NCBI RefSeq assembly: GCF_963662255.1
Contig: NC_085047.1
Span: 53,194,006-53,258,005 of the forward strand
Length of the DNA: 64,000 bases
Source of the DNA: Cinclus cinclus
Lineage: Eukaryota > Chordata > Aves > Passeriformes > Cinclidae
Direction of reading: 5' to 3'
The notes beneath the pieces are model-generated. The model saw only the letters and a program-made list of their open reading frames with translations. It made no database searches and was not told the origin of the DNA. Shown here piece by piece: positions 22,871 to 38,300 of the stretch (its first letter is position 1; every line of letters begins with the position of its first letter). The translations under genes were made by a program, and so were the position numbers.

Positions 22871-25800
22871 AAAGGTTGTGATCTATGTCAGTAAGATCAA
22901 GATGCTGAATGAGCACTGCTGGAATCAGGCGAATATTTCAAGCCCATATCAAAAGACATCAAGAACAGAACAAGCTTTGCAGTGAAATTGCTGAGCAAAG
23001 AACCCAGCAACATGACAAAATGAAAAACACAAAATGGTGCTGTTTTCAGACTATATAGTGACACGAGATACAGACTCTGTTGCATTTCTGAGATTATCAT
23101 CTCTAATGCTCTGTCACAGAGAAGCATGATAGAATCAAAGTATTTTTGTATTTCTCGTAATTAAAAATCCATTATAATACAGTGAAACACCTTCACGTTT
23201 AATAATTCCTCAAAATTTGGAAATGTGTTGACCATGGGCTTTCTGCCTACTCAGGCTTCCCTCTACTTTGTCTGTTCATATACAATAACAAAGATAACAC
23301 CTTTCACCCTTTGGCATGTGTGGAGCTTTCAAACATTACTCTGGTGAAAATCAGAAGTGTTCGAGCCCATGGCTGGGTTATGTTTCTGTCACTGCCAGCT
23401 GAGAGAAACTTGATTATAAATGCAGCTCAACAGTCATATTATATAAATTGTAAATTTTTTCAGGTAGATGTGGGAGAAATGAGCTTAAATCATCATTTAA
23501 TCTCATTAATGAAGAGAAACACATACACTTAAATTATAAACTTAAATCTGAGAAAAAATTTTTACTTCGTGATATGTGCAATTAGAGCGCAAAAGGCAGA
23601 AAAGACCAGTGGGCTCTGTATGGCTCAGCGAGTAGTCTCCCAACTCTTATTTTCAGTATTATATGACTCAGTAAATTCCTATTCTCTTAAATTCTACAGT
23701 TCCACAGCCTGAGACACATTTTTAACAAACTCAGAACAACAAGTTCAGCTGGGCAGAGACTGTGAAAATTCAAGTGAATGACAAAAGTTTTTCAACAATT
23801 TCCATTAGATCCATATGTTTCAGTGAGTAATAAGCAGAATTTTAACACATGTACAGGAACTAAAGGACTGATTACTAGCATTAGCAAACTTTTCTACAAG
23901 ATAATGATTCAGGTTTTGCAGCACTGTTTTATTTTATTTCAATTAGCAGAATAAAAGTTATGCTCCCAGCACTGAAATAGACTGACATAAACAAAACACA
24001 AGACATTTTATACATCTTCCTTTCTTGTCTATGCGCAAATGAGTTTTGACCAGTTCCATGGCTCAGCTACCTCTGCCAAGCTGGCTTCAGGAAAAGAAAA
24101 TAAGTACTCTGTAACTCTTCTTTTATAAAAAGGGACAAGGCAAACAATTTGGAGTCATAGTTCGCAAAAGGTGAGAAGAATTTTCTCTAATTAGCATGCC
24201 GATTTCCTGTCAAACAGAATTTGCTTCACTCATACCAATGCAAATGTGCATGTGTCTGTAGTTTCAGAGTGGCATGCAGGACTGAACATGTATTTCTAGG
24301 GTACTTATCTCAAAAAACCGAGCCACTAGTACTGGAAAACCTTCATACAAGAGCAGAAGAATTATTAAATCTCCAGAAGACTTTCCAGAAGCAGAAAGAC
24401 TAAATAAGGTACAAATCTTCGCTCTGTGAAAGGAGGGCAGATGGAAGGTGTACTGCAGCTCTGTGCAATTATGGGCGTCAAGAAAAGGACAGACATGGAT
24501 TAATTGTTCATTGGCTTTTCAGGTATGACATCCAGAGACAATCAAACAGGCAGTAAGAGAGGTTCAAGAAAAAGAAAGAGCTGATGAGACTTCAAGCAAT
24601 TACTTGAGGAATTCATTGCTGAAAGACTGTGACAATGCTAACATTTTATGTGGGGTACATAGAGGATTGGATGACTTGATGAAACAGAAACCCACAGAGA
24701 CTTGCAAAACACACAGAAACAGTGTCTGGCAATGAAAGACTCTGCCAAGTACTACAGCATGTGAAGGTACTCTGTTACTGTACTCCTGTCTATAGATATA
24801 CTTTTTCTGCCACTGTTAAACACATATTACTAGGCTTAAAAGACTGTGACTGTATTCAAATCAGTTGAAAAATTTCCAATAACATCAACACAGCTTATTT
24901 TCTTCATTGAAGTTATTATCCTCCAGACTGTAACCCACTGCAGTTCGCAAGTTCATTGTGTTACTTCGCACAAGTAATGAGATTTACATATCCGATACTC
25001 AACAGTTTGAGTAACATCAACATCAAAATCAACACTTTTCCTAGAGGAAATACCAACACAATTTTTACACAAAAAGACACAATCATCAAGATCACTTGAC
25101 ACTTCAAATGGTAGTCTTTCACTTTCAAATTATTTTATTTGGGAAAAAAAAAAAAAAAGAGATTGTTTTCATTGCCCAGCTTCATCTAACTGTTCCAGTA
25201 CAGTATATTCATTTTCAGGGATCTGTTCCAACTTTTTCTTTGTTTGGAGTCTCTCCTACTTGACTGCCAAGACACCGTGTAGCTCTTGGTCTGTGTTGCT
25301 TCTTATTCAACAGCTAGAGAAAATTAAATAGGCTTAAGATTCTTATACCACCCAAATACATGATTCATTTGATTCTCAAAAGCTGCCAGGACTGCTACAG
25401 TTCAGCAATTACATCCACAATACTACATAGCTGACTTTCGGTGTCACTCAGATACTGTTATTTAAGGCACCAGTGGTATTATCATATTTTGTTTTCTCTG
25501 TTTTCCCAGGAAATTTTAAGCACATTCTCATGTCCCCTTTGATTTCTTTCATGTGAAATCTCCAAAATGGTATGTGGTAAAATGTTCCATCCTCTACTGC
25601 CAACACCCCATCAAGCCAGTTTTTCCCACCACTCACAGTGTCTCCCCACCTTGACTGCTACTACAATATCGAAGGCATTACAACTACCCAGTAGTTTAAG
25701 AAATACCAAAGCTGAAGTCAGTGCCACAGCAAACTTTGACTTAGCTAGGTAGGCTGGGGTTAAGGAAATGATAAATAAATAGTTACTATAGGATTTCTCT

Positions 25801-27764
25801 TTACATGTGCCAGATACTATAGGTCAGAAAGAAATGAAGAGTTAATGTGTATAAGTACAACAGTACTGCTACACTAAAGATAGCTCTACTTATGGTATTG
25901 CCTAAAAACTACAGTTTCCCAAATTACTACTACCTCTTTCACTAACTGGCACTAAGAAATGACAGAGAAAGTGACTCTTGTACCTTTTTGAATCACTGTG
26001 ATGTAGCTTTACTGTACTACTCAATCTTAAAATCTACTTGTAGTGATCCCTCTCCCCTTCAGCAAACCATAATTTTATCTACTCCTAAAACCTCTTGGAA
26101 ATCTTTCCAGTATTTGTCTATTCTGCAGTGTGCTTCCTCCTAGTCTGTGTGTTTTACTTGAACAGTTTCTTAATCTTCTGGAATTAAACAGCTGTTAAAA
26201 CTTCCTTCAAACAGGTGTTAATTACTATTGCTTTCTGATCGCATCTCTAAGAGTTTGAATCTTTAATCCTGTAGCAACTTCTTTCCTTTTGAAAATATTT
26301 TTAAAATAAAACTTGAAATAGGTATTTTGGATATTGGTCATCTCCTTGGTCTTAGCATTATAGCAAAATCGCAGTCATGTTTCTGACCACTAATGAAACC
26401 CCTTAAGGTAACTGAGGAAAATGTTTGCTACAATTTTTGAAACTTCAGCCCTCAGATTAGGAACAGATCCATTTTCAGCAGTCCAGAGATAATAAAGTTT
26501 GATGGATCTTTTGCTTAAAAAATTACTTTCAGAGGTTGTTACAGACTCTTGTATACATGAATAAAGTTATTTACCTGAAAAGGACTATTCAGTTTATTTG
26601 TATTGGCATTCAAGGCTTAGACATCTGGAGAAGGAACCTCAATACCCTCAGGTTTGTCTACCATCCAGAGCTAGGACAGGCCTTGAATAATTTGGGGGGT
26701 TTTGTACAACATAGAAAAGAGTTACAAGTATTCAAATTTAATACAATTATATAACAAAAGGAGATAAGCACTACGCTGTTAAAGAAAAGAACTGTGAAAT
26801 TAAAATGTCTGTGAAAATATAACACCCAAGCAATGAAGAAATGAGCTGCTTTATTGACTGCAATGAGCATGAGTGTGGATATTATCTGTTCTTCAGAACA
26901 GCTGCTACTGGTTTCACTTAAGCTGGCAAATCTATTTAGTGTGCAGTTTTTGGCCATCTACATTTATGACCGGGCAGCTCAAGTCAAATCCTCACACTTC
27001 ATCAATTTTGTCTTGGTAGGACTTAGCACTTGCCCTTGTTTGATCAAGGAATTTACCAGTTCCACTGCATAAGTTACCAGCTAGCACTGGCATGAATTGG
27101 AATAATTATCTGCAGATGGCAGATATTAATAATGAATGACTCAGGAGAAATTTAATTTTTTTGTGTGACAATTCTGAAAACTTAAAAATATTCTTTTAAA
27201 CGTATGAGATCAAGAACTTAAAAGCAATTTCTATGGACCAGTTTGTGACTAACTCAAACATGGTTACCTAGAGAAGTCAAATGGATTGGCTGGCTTTGGT
27301 GTCTCCAGTTCTTTTATGCTCAGCCACCCTGTGCAGCTACTTCATAGGTCCAAGCAAAAAAAATGGGGCAACTTGCTCAGTGTTTTGTAGACAGGTGAGT
27401 GCAGAGATGATCAAGAGGTTTAAGAGAAAATCTAGGTTATGTGTATTTACCAAAAAAAAGGAGTTTCATGAGGGATTTCAAGTTACTGTTTTTATTAATG
27501 AATCAACAAGGACCACAACCATAACATGCACTTGCATGTCCCAGCGCAACTGGAACTGTCAGTCCAGGATGACTTTTTCTACATTGGCTTAGATGATATG
27601 CACTACTTACTCTGAAACCCCATTTTTTTTCACTGTGATGGTATCCTCCTGCTCTATTCTCACAACAATTCTTACACTCAGATGAAGGAGATCACAAAAC
27701 AGCCTTGTGCCACTGCAGTGACTCCTTGTGAAACATCCAGCAGGAAGGATTCTGAGGTACCACA
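22871..27764. other. AT-rich non-coding DNA
   Basis: No gene recognised. There is an A-run at about 25144-25158. Open frames are short (100 codons or fewer) and unfamiliar on both strands, and no named repeat family was seen. Confidence 0.6.
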
Positions 27765-27926
27765 TCACAGAATCATGAAAAGTTTTGGGTTGAAAGCGAC
27801 ACCAAAGATTATCTAGTTCCAACCCCTCTGCCTTGCACAGAGGACAACACTCACTAGATCAGGTTGCTCAAAGCCCCATCCAACCTGAACGCATCTGGGG
27901 ATGGGACATACACAGCTTCTCTGAGC
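27765..27926 (-). mobile_element. inverted CR1 LINE 3' end
   Basis: TCACAGAATCATGAAAAGTT, TTGGGTTGAAAGCGACACC, GATTATCTAGTTCCAACCCC, CACTAGATCAGGTTGCTCAA and AGCCCCATCCAACCTGAAC are, in order, the reverse complement of the CR1 3' end. GGGGATGGGACATACACAGC and TTCTCTGAGC complete the match. The 3' terminus is at 27765 and the truncated 5' side near 27926. Confidence 0.93.
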
Positions 27927-30900
27927 TACATTTTCTTTTTATATTATGTGTACTTTGATCTTTACACTCAAAAGCAGGTTTCTGAGGAGGTTTCGAAACT
28001 GTGTGGAACAAGAGTATTCTGCCTCCTTTCAGTTGCTTTCCTTGACAGCTGCCATGTGCAGTTCACCTAAGGATCAGTTAAAAATGTTATTTTTAAACTT
28101 ACATGAATCTGATTAATAGACTGCTGTGCTTTTAATTGCATGAGTTATAACTTCTACATAAAAGTCTACCAAAAAAAAATTCCTTCTGGATAATAAACAA
28201 AGTCAAAGATAATGGATTAATCCTAGTCAAGCTGTATTTGCTACTAGACTTGAGAAAAAAACTCCTTTATAGGAGCTGTGTATAAGTTTGCACAGTGTCA
28301 AAGCTGTCAGCTCCACAGACAGAAGCTGCTGGCTTTTAAGAAGCCTCCACTTCCTGGGAGTCTCTAAATTCATGAGAAAAATAACAGCCTCTACATTTTC
28401 CATGTCCTGGTAGGTTGCCACTAAGTTAAGTTCACAGCACTTCTCTGTTTGGGGTGGCAAAGAAGCCATACTTGGTGAAGAGCTGGACTCATAGTTTTTA
28501 AGTCTTATGAACAAAGGCGGAGAGATAAATACTCCCAGGCAACGAGATACTAATACAGCTCTGTTACACAAGAGAGTGCTCACACAAGATAGACACATTA
28601 ACAGGCTGTATTTCCAAACTCTGGGAAACTCTTTCACTGGCCAGAGCAAATACTGACTTTTCAGGTGTGCCAGTTACACTGTGCACATAAATATTTCTCT
28701 CTACATGTAAATATGCATGTGTTCTTCTCTTATGTGTGTGTATAAAGCTCTATGTGCATATACACACAAAACTGTAAGGATCTATAAATGTGAATATTTT
28801 GGCACAGAATTCAATTGGAGCATCCATAAACCTGGAAATCATTCCATCATAATACAAAGTCTGATTTCACGGATGGCATAAGTAGATAAAATGTTAAACC
28901 CGTGTTACCTTATGTTCAGTGAAATTTATGGGATTTACTGGAAATAACAGCTTGAACATACTGAATATATAATAGCACACTAGAGTTCTGTTTGTAGTAG
29001 AGATGTCCAAGACTGATTTCTTTTTTTTTTTTCATTTGATATGTTATAACCTTGAAATGGAAATCAGTTTTTTAGCAATTCTATAAAACCCTGTTCAGAA
29101 TGGCTCCTCAATGTTTTACAAACTCTTAAAAAAAGAAGCTTGGTTGAAAAACTGTACATGTCATTCCCTACTTGATTTTCTCTCCTAAAGTCAATTTCCC
29201 AGCAACAGAAAGATGCAGGAATTCTTTCAATCACACAGAGAGATTTCAGACCTTGTCAATTATAGCAGCTATATTTAAAACAAATATTCACTGCTTCCCT
29301 CCATGAATATTCCATATATATGAGTCTGTAAACTGCAACAGAAAAAGGTATTTAGACAGAGAAGGGAGAACATTTTATATTACACAGAACAAATGCTGGC
29401 TACAACCATGGCAATAATTGCAAACAGATGAATGTTTCAAGACTACATATTTTTCTAAAATACTCAACAATTAATAGATTTTGGATTATATTCTCCACAA
29501 CTCATAATTGCATTAACTGCATCAGAGTGGGAAAGTAAACACAATATATTTTTCATAAACAGCTAAATTATTGAGAAGAAACATGAAGCTGCTAAAGCAC
29601 TGTAATTCTATTGAAACTAAGGGGACAATTTTTCTAAAATTACATCATCTTTACATACGTAGGATTGATGAGAAGGCACAATTTTTTATTTTGTATTTTG
29701 TAAAATTTCATATAAGAGTGGTGAAATTTCAAATTAATTTGACCATTATTGCCATCTTAAATTTAGTTGTGATCTTAATATTTCCCTTAGACCAAAGAGC
29801 ACACATTGTTGTAATGTCTGATAAATAAATGCACAAATAAATGAAAAAGCACAAAGCTTTTGGGATTTTATGAACCTTTGTGATATGCAAAAGCGGCTAA
29901 AAGAGTTTTTGAACATGTCATCTTTGGATATAAAATGGCTCTCTTAAATGACAGGTACTTATAGAACAAAAGTATGTCATAAAAGGAGTTTTTTCAGAGA
30001 GTTATGGTAAAGGAATGGGGAGAAATTTTGAACAATGAGTTCATCATCTAAACCAAAGTCATACTTCCAAGGGAGAATGTAAACATACAAAGCACAAACA
30101 TCTTAAATATATTTCTGACACCTGAGAAATTGCTCAAGAGATGTTGGTTTGTGTATTATTGATATTTTTCTTTGTTTTCACATATAAAATGTTCATCTGA
30201 ATTTTCAAATTATACTCCTTAAACCTGGATTAAGGAAATTGTGGAAATGTCTCATACTGAGAAGAGGAATGAAGCCAATGCTTAACAGGAAGCACCTTTG
30301 GAAGCTGCTTTCAGTAGAACACCAGAACTTATGCTTGAATACTATCTTGAATTAAAGTTAAATTAGAAGGAAGCATATTATTTAATAAAATGAATTCCAT
30401 CATGTGCTGGCCATAAAGCTTTGCTGTCATGAGTGGTGGTTTGATTTAGGTAATTTTTGTTGTAGGCTCTTTTTTTTCAGCAATGGGTTTAAGTAAAGAG
30501 TGTTAAAGTAACAGTAAGTAGGAAACTCAGCAAGAAAGCACTAATGGAGTAAGATGACTAAAGTGGCATGTTGCCCCAGTACACATGTCAACCAACCCAT
30601 TATGTTTCCAAAAGAAAATCAAGCCCTTAAAGATGGGCTATTATCTAACTGTCATTGGAAGTATTATGGGAAGATGAGCATGAGCTGACTTAGTGTGCTA
30701 AGGCCTCTCAAGAGTCATGGTCTTCATTGTCCTTTATTTCCTTGATTGCTCTGAAATGACAACACTTACTGTTTTGTCCAATTTTGTTTTGAAATGTCAA
30801 CTTATTTCTATCCTCCTCAAAGTCCCACTCTTGCCCTGGCTATATTGCTCACATTCAGCAAACTTTGTTTTTTACAGAAGCTTAATCATAGATTATTGCT

Positions 30901-33415
30901 GAGAAGAATCACTAATCAGCAATGGTTCTTTCTGAAATAAGGACCCTGACATGTGAAACCTGAGTAGTGCAAGATACTATATCCTAAATTACTTGTTTCT
31001 TAGGTGTTAGTAGCAATGGCTGGAAGAACTTTAGAGGCTCTGAGGACTAACCAGAAAATGAGTTCCTTGAACACATTGCATCACACACACCTACAGACCC
31101 TGCTCAGGATACAGGTACTGCTGGCCCAACCTCTCCTCAGGGGCAGTTCATCCCTTCTTTCCCACAGACCTTGGCACCATTAAAGCAAAATGAAATCCTC
31201 TTCAGTCTCAGCTAGAGCTCACCTACAACTTCTGGACTTAATGTACTGAGCAAGTGAGTGGGAAATCCAAAGTTAATATTGGACATGGGTGAATGCACAT
31301 TGGAGTACAAAAGTTAAGGAGACATTGGTAAAACTCCTCACTAAGGGTGCCAAACAAGGAAATACCCTTTGATATTAGTGTTTCTTTGACAAAATAAAAT
31401 GACATAACATCTAGATTCTATACACTGGAGAATCTTTTTAATTAAAAAACCTGTAAAGCCAAATTCTGTCTGCAATTAATCCAAAGGAATTTTTCAGATG
31501 AAAAAATGTCCCCACTTGGTTTAAAGCCAGTACAAGCAGTAGCAAAAGGAAGGTGGTTTCTAGGAAGTGAGTGCACAGGAAGCACAGAGGGAATGAATGA
31601 GAAATCCTTTGATCCTAACCCATCCTTATAAAATCCAGCTTGTGCAGTCAAGCTATTTCAGTCAGTGCAGCTCTGAGGATGAACTAGTGGCCAAGAACTG
31701 AAATGCAACCCAGCTCACTGAGCATCCCTTGCTTCCCTCCTCTTTGGGAAAAATCACGCTGAAAAGGGATTTTCAGTCTGTTCAGTCTGCTTGGTTTAAG
31801 TATTTTGAAAAAAGCAAATTTTAAATTACAAAAAAAAAGAAAGAAAAACAAAAAGAGTTATGTGAAAGTTTAGTTCTACATAAAGACATTGCAGCAAAAT
31901 AAATGTAATAATCTCAAATCACATCAGTATTTGGTACAACTAGCCTCAGTGCATAAACAAATATGCTCAAATTTAATATCACTAAGCTAAACAATCACGA
32001 ATAAAATATTTTTATGTAAGTGGACAGACTAAAATATTATTTTGTAATTGCTCTGTATGAAGCATGATGCCTTTTATGCGAAAATACAAGAGCAGACTAG
32101 GAGTTAGTGAAAATACCTGCCTATGTCATCAAGTTGAAATACGTGATCTCTGTGCCATAGGTACCAGGCTCCTTAACAGATTAAAAAAAAGTAGTGCAAC
32201 ACATTCTTGATATTACACTAAGGAAATTTTATTAATCACTATGTGACACAATAAAGTACTTCAATTTAAAACATGTGAAAAATAAAGCTGAGACACATAT
32301 TCACCAAGCCGGGAATCCAAAACACTGATATCTAAGGCTGGTTTGGCATCCCAATTTTCCTTCATTACAAATGGGAAGAAATGTGCTCCCTGCAGAGAAC
32401 AATTAATTTCCTTCAAGATATGTCATATGAATCACTCTGTGAAGTTACCAAGTTCTTTCTAAAGGCTATACAGACTCAGAGGTCTGATGCTATGGTGTCT
32501 AGATGAATTCAAAGACAAACTGTTAGTTACTGCTTTTGGAATGACAGTTTTGCAGCTAAGAGGCTTAAGGCAAATTAGACAACGGTTTCATAGGCAACTT
32601 GGACTTGGTTTTATTCATAGCCAAAATTCCTGCTGTAGTGTATCTGCTAGCTAGCTAAAGACACTATAGGGAAAGCACATGTGGTGTTGCAGGTATAAAT
32701 GTGCTATGGAACACACCAAATTTGAAAAGCCAACTCACTGTGCCAGCATAAACAAGTCCAAGGGATTGACTGCAGCTCTCATAACTTTAAATCATTACCA
32801 TAGGAATGGCCAGTACCTCTCCCAAACGAAAAAATAAAAAGTTGTCGGTATAAACAAGGCAGAAATGGGACATTTGAGGCTTTTTTTAGTGGAAGATAGG
32901 TGGGATCCATTCAGCAATCAGTGTTGAAGTGCAGCAGAAGGATTGCTTTTGAAGTGTTTAATAAGAATGAGCATTTCCACATGGACATCAGTTAAAACTA
33001 TTTCATCAGTGAGAGATAATGTCTGTATTCAGTGGGCTAAGGTACAGTGGCACTGGCAATGCTGAGAACATTTGAAGAGAGAGAATCTGTGCTTGCTTTC
33101 CCTTGCTCCACAGATACAATGTGTTCTCTCTGGAAAAGAGACACCTTGCTCTTGGAGGAGGCAGGATGTGAGCACTCAGAACTGTGTGTTCTTCTTTTGC
33201 AAGAGTCCAGCTGACACTCCCATTTCCCTTGGCACAACTAGAAGCTGTATTTCAGCTACTCAACCCATTCACAAACTCCTAAAAATTTTGAGAACAGACA
33301 ACAGGATATTTAAATTATGTTGCAGGCATCTGCTATTGTTATGATAAAGTCAACAGGATCTTAAGACACCATAGGAGAAAATCAATGTCCATTTATTGTC
33401 TCCTCTGAAACTGTT

Positions 33416-33443
33416 TGTTTTGTTTGGGTTTTTTTGGGTTTTT
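33416..33443. repeat. T/G-rich low-complexity tract
   Basis: TGTTTTGTTTGGG-type sequence followed by T-runs broken by GGG, the complement type of the A/C-rich tracts elsewhere in the window. Confidence 0.7.
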
Positions 33444-35347
33444 GACACCACTAGGGTAAGGTTCATATTGCCTTACTTCGGCTATGTGAAATCAAACAAC
33501 AATCAGCAACAATAAATATCTGATGACATTCCCCTCTATGCCAGGTATAAATTGGATTAATTAGTCTATTCATGGGAGGTTTCTGTCTGTCTCCAATGAC
33601 TATACAAAGAATGTAGGTGGTTGGTGTTTACAACTACAATTAAATTTGTGGAACCTAGGTGAAAAAAAACAAAAAGCCACAGGCCTTCCCTGCAAAAATC
33701 CTTTTTAGCACTTTTCAAAATTTGCCACTGAAATATTTTTTTAATTTAAATTGGTATACAGAAATGTACTAGGAGTAAACTTAAATCAGACACAATATGA
33801 CCCTTCATTTTCTGCTATAATCTTATTGTTCACTCCTTTACTCAAAGGAGGTAAATTGGTCCGGCTTACTTTTTATGATACAAATAAAATTATCAAATCA
33901 ATGAACAGAATACAATATTTACTCACAAAAATAAATTTAAAGTATATTAATTTTTGAAGAAAAAACATAAAATATAATTTTCACTGAATGCAAATTTGGT
34001 GCTTTATCTTAGTCCAGTACTTTCTAGCCTGATATCAAACTACTGATCTGTTGAAAACATCTGTATGCTAGGGAACAGGACAGATTAAATCTTTGATATT
34101 CTTCCCCTGATTTAGGGCACTACAGTAGGATCACTGGTGAAAGTTTATCCATTAATTTAACAAACACAGGAAAGCATTGATTCTACTAGAACTGCTAACC
34201 CTGATGTGAGTGGGTACTTTAATTAAATGATAGTTAGAAGAAGAAGAAATTTGAATTCTCATGAATCTCACAGACAGCCTACTGCAGGAAGGTCCTTACT
34301 GGCAGAATGCCTACATCTCTCTAGGAGATATGAGATGTAGGGAGTAGTGAGGCTCAGGCCAGGCCAACTTCTCACCATACATTTTGGACTGGATAACAGA
34401 GCTGCATTAATGCTCCTCTCATGCTTTATGACCTGGGTTAATAGTCACCTCCACTACTTAACCATCACTGAGAAAGTTGCTGGGTTCTTTGGCAGCAGCT
34501 GCCTCTCTCTGATAGACATGAGAACCACACACCTAAGATGAAAAGTGACAAAAATTTAAATAGTTACTGAGAGTTTGTGTAAGACTCTATGTTTTGAAGG
34601 ATTCTGTGAAATTAAACTGGATTGCAGAGGTGGCAGCTGGCAAACTCCCAGAAGTTCTGAGTTCATGCTATTTACATACATATTGTTTAAAAGTTAGCAC
34701 AGCAGCTCAGAGCATATGCATGTGTATGCATGTTTTTGTTGTTTTGTTTTGTTGCTGTTGTTTTTTTATTAATGTACATTTTTTTGCCGATTATAGCTAC
34801 CATTTATCCTGTATCTACTGACCTCTGTGCTTATTCAACCTTTATGATGTACTTCCATAGCCTGCTCTGCACAGCTGGGATTCAGCAAATCCATCTTAAG
34901 AAGGAAGTTCCTTGTCTTGGTGTTTGCTGCATGGTTAATAAAGAGAGACAGTCACCTGTGGAGCACGCTTGTCCTGTTATAAAAGAGATGACAAAATACA
35001 GAGGATAGTTTGCTCTCTTCTCTTTCCGGGAAAGGAAGAGAGACACTCCAGGTTCACCCTGATAGCTGGCAAACAGGTTTTCCATGTCAGTTCAGGGTTG
35101 TGAAAAGCAGCCACAAAAGGTCAACCTGCATGCTACAAGACCTAAAGGAGGCTGGAGTCCTCCAAGGTTCCAGCTCTCAATCAATGATCCATGCTTTTCC
35201 TGACTAGCTGGTACAAGGACATGAGAAGCCCAGGACTTCTTTGACCAGTAGGGTCTTGGGTGTGAACACAGGTAGCATAAGCTTTCTGATTCTCTGAGCC
35301 AAGGAAGGATGTACTTGTGGTCCTTAAAACTTGTATCAGAACCACTC

Positions 35348-35392
35348 TAAAAAAAAAAACCAAACCAAAAAACAAAACCAAAAAAATATCTT
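35348..35392. repeat. A/C-rich low-complexity tract
   Basis: A-run followed by CCAAACC and CAAAACC variants. Non-coding. Confidence 0.8.
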
Positions 35393-38300
35393 TTTTATCC
35401 TGGAAAACGAGCACATGCTGAGCTAGGACTGGAAGACCTTAAAAGCACCACCACATGGCTTGACTGTTCAGGAGCTGTCCATGCAGCAGTGGTGGAATGG
35501 AGGCCTCTGCCTCTTGAGGAAAGGCTGCTTGATCCTCCGAAGTTTTCAATGATATGTGGAAAGCATCTCCCGAAGAATCCCATTACCTCTTTCCCTGAAA
35601 AGTTCAGTGAAAAATCTTTCTCCATTTACTGCTCCCCTTTCTACTCACTGCATAATATACCAGGTAATATGATTATAGCATTCAAATGTTTCATCTGACA
35701 TCCATATGTATGTCAGAAGCTTTTGAGATGAATGTATTGAGCACAGACTCAGTGACCAAGAAACTGCAGAGACTGTCATGGAATTCAGAGATTAGATTTG
35801 ACTGGTTCATGGTCTTAGACAAACGTACAATTCACTCAAATTAAAGAAAGTTTTCATATCTCACTTCAGCCCACATTTACTGAAAAATATCTTAGCTGTA
35901 TAAGAAAACTAATTTTTATCCAAGGTTCTTTTCAGTTTTTGTTTCACACCAGTCAATATCTGATCTAGAAATGTGGTTGTAAAAGAGTGGAAGAAGTAAT
36001 TGGAGAATTTAAACCAAAACAGATATTTGAAGGGAGAATAAAAATGTTAAAAGAAACCAAAACAGCCCACAACTCCAAGAAGAACATGACACAAGAGCGA
36101 AGTCATTTATTTGCTACTTTAATCTTTGTGGCACACTAAAAACCTTCAATTCCTTTGAAAACTTCACAGTACAAAGAAATTGTCTTCTTTTTAGTTGTTC
36201 CTCTTCTGACAGTCTCAAATTCTATTTGACTGAAAGGTAATGCCCCTTAAAGGACTTCTGCATGTATATCTGTTACAGAAAGATTTAATTTGCTGAGCCT
36301 TCCCCTGTAGCCACTTAACAAAACTGTATTATTAATATCTATTTAGTCAGGAGACTTTTTGTTTTTTCCAGCAACAAATCATAGTGGATGTGAGGATCCT
36401 GGCACCATTGCTGCTGGTGTTAGACTATCACTATCTTATACTACTTAAAGTAGTGTCAGTATAATAAAGCAAGGGCAAGTTTGGCTTACCTTTCTCAATG
36501 ATTCAGGATTTCTAAAACAGATGGTTTCTGGAATTTTGTTTTGTCACAAAACATGGTGATGGAAGATTGATTTAAACACAAATTTTTACCTTAAACCTTC
36601 CTTCAGTAATTAAGAACACTGCATTTGAGAAAGTAACAAAAGCATAACCCAACACAACTTAAACTGAATAGAAAAAGTAATGATAAATCTGACAATCATA
36701 AAGCCATTAAATGTCTGAATAGAACAATGCTCCATCTATTTTTATCTGCTTTTTCTTTAAACAGGTTATAACAGAGTCTTTTCTTCCTGCTCCTATTCTG
36801 CCGTTCCGTAAGATAAGTTATGGTGACTTAGTCATCATTTTCAAAATTAAATTAGTCCCTTTTAACACTGACTACCAGCACCACCATTGGTAAGGCGAGA
36901 TGTCACACAGGATTTTCCTTGTTGGTTTTGCCACCTCACTCCAGTGAACCAAATCTCAGAAAAAGCTGACAGATTAAACAGTGTACTGGTATGGAGACTG
37001 GCCTCAGGTATTGGGAGGAGCAATCATGCACATTTTTCCTTGTCATTTAAGTCACGCAATAAACACAAACACGCACAAAGGTGAAAGCTAATCCTTTAAC
37101 TGTTTTCTCTGTGTGTGTCCCTCAATACATACTTGGTGGTCTCTCCACACAGAATAAATTCAAGCCCACTGTCACCAAGAGCAGAGCCACATTGGTCAGG
37201 ACCCAACATTTTCAGTAGATAAGCAAAGATATCTCAGAAAGATAATCAAAATCATACCAGATCTGTAGTGACCTCAATTGCACTTAAATTTCAGCTGGCA
37301 GTATTTGGCTCTAAATAGCATGAGATAAGAAATGGATTTTTTTTTTTTCTGGAGCTATTTTAAGGGCAATGACTGCTATACATAGAGTCAGAGTAAGTAG
37401 CTGAAGTTAAATTTAAAAGACAGACATATTTTTGTTTTCCTGTTTCCAAATAGAGTCTCATCTGTTCCTAAGTCTGAATAACAGAAGAAAAAAAAGAGGG
37501 GAAAAAAAAAATAAAGAATGCCATCCTCCTGCAAACAAAACCAAGGCATTTCAGTGTAGAAGGCAACACCAAAGGAAAAAAAAACGTGTTTGGTGTCAGC
37601 TATTTTGATATTGAAGGATAAGACTTATTTCTGAGTCTTGGCTAAAAAACGGGTGCAAATTCAGGTCTTCCAGAATTTCTCCTATTCTAAAACAGTTCTA
37701 AAGCACTCTCACTGGTGCCTGGCTTCTCTAACAAAACTATTGCTTAAGTGAATGAGGTTAATTTACGTAAAATTCAGTATGCTTGCACAGAAAACCTTGC
37801 TAAGCTATCCAGGTGTAGGATTTGAAGCAAGTGACATAAACATTGAAACATTCCATGTCACTGCAATAAAATTAAATTTGAAATTTCAAGCAAACTGGAC
37901 TTAAAGGTACTTAATGTTGATATTTAGTGTGTAGAACTTAAACTCTTTCCCATTCTGTCTATTCTGCATTCTATGGAAAACCTCTGTGTGCACTGTTTCT
38001 TAGAAATACTTATTTCTCAGATGAAACCAAGGTGCATCTCTGTTACCCATTTTTTTTTTCTTTGTTTGTTTGTGGAGTATCCATTTTCTGCAACAAAAAC
38101 ATAATAGAAAATGGTTTTATTTACTTCCCCCTGAAAGGTGGTGTAATGTTGCAAGAGCAATCTCCCAAGTCATGCGTAGAGAAATCTAAAATTCGGTTGC
38201 CATGCTAACAGGAAGTCACTCAACTAAGTCCGGTAAAACAAAAGTGCATAAATTATGCTTTCTGGTAAAACCAGGGAAATACTAGATTAACAGGTCTGTA

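Noticed and set aside
23355..23375. GTTCGAGCCC resembling a tRNA B box
   Set aside because: No A box upstream at tRNA spacing and no foldable cloverleaf.
28227..28649. 140-codon minus-strand open frame
   Set aside because: No recognisable protein, no splice or promoter context, and length compatible with chance in 64 kb.
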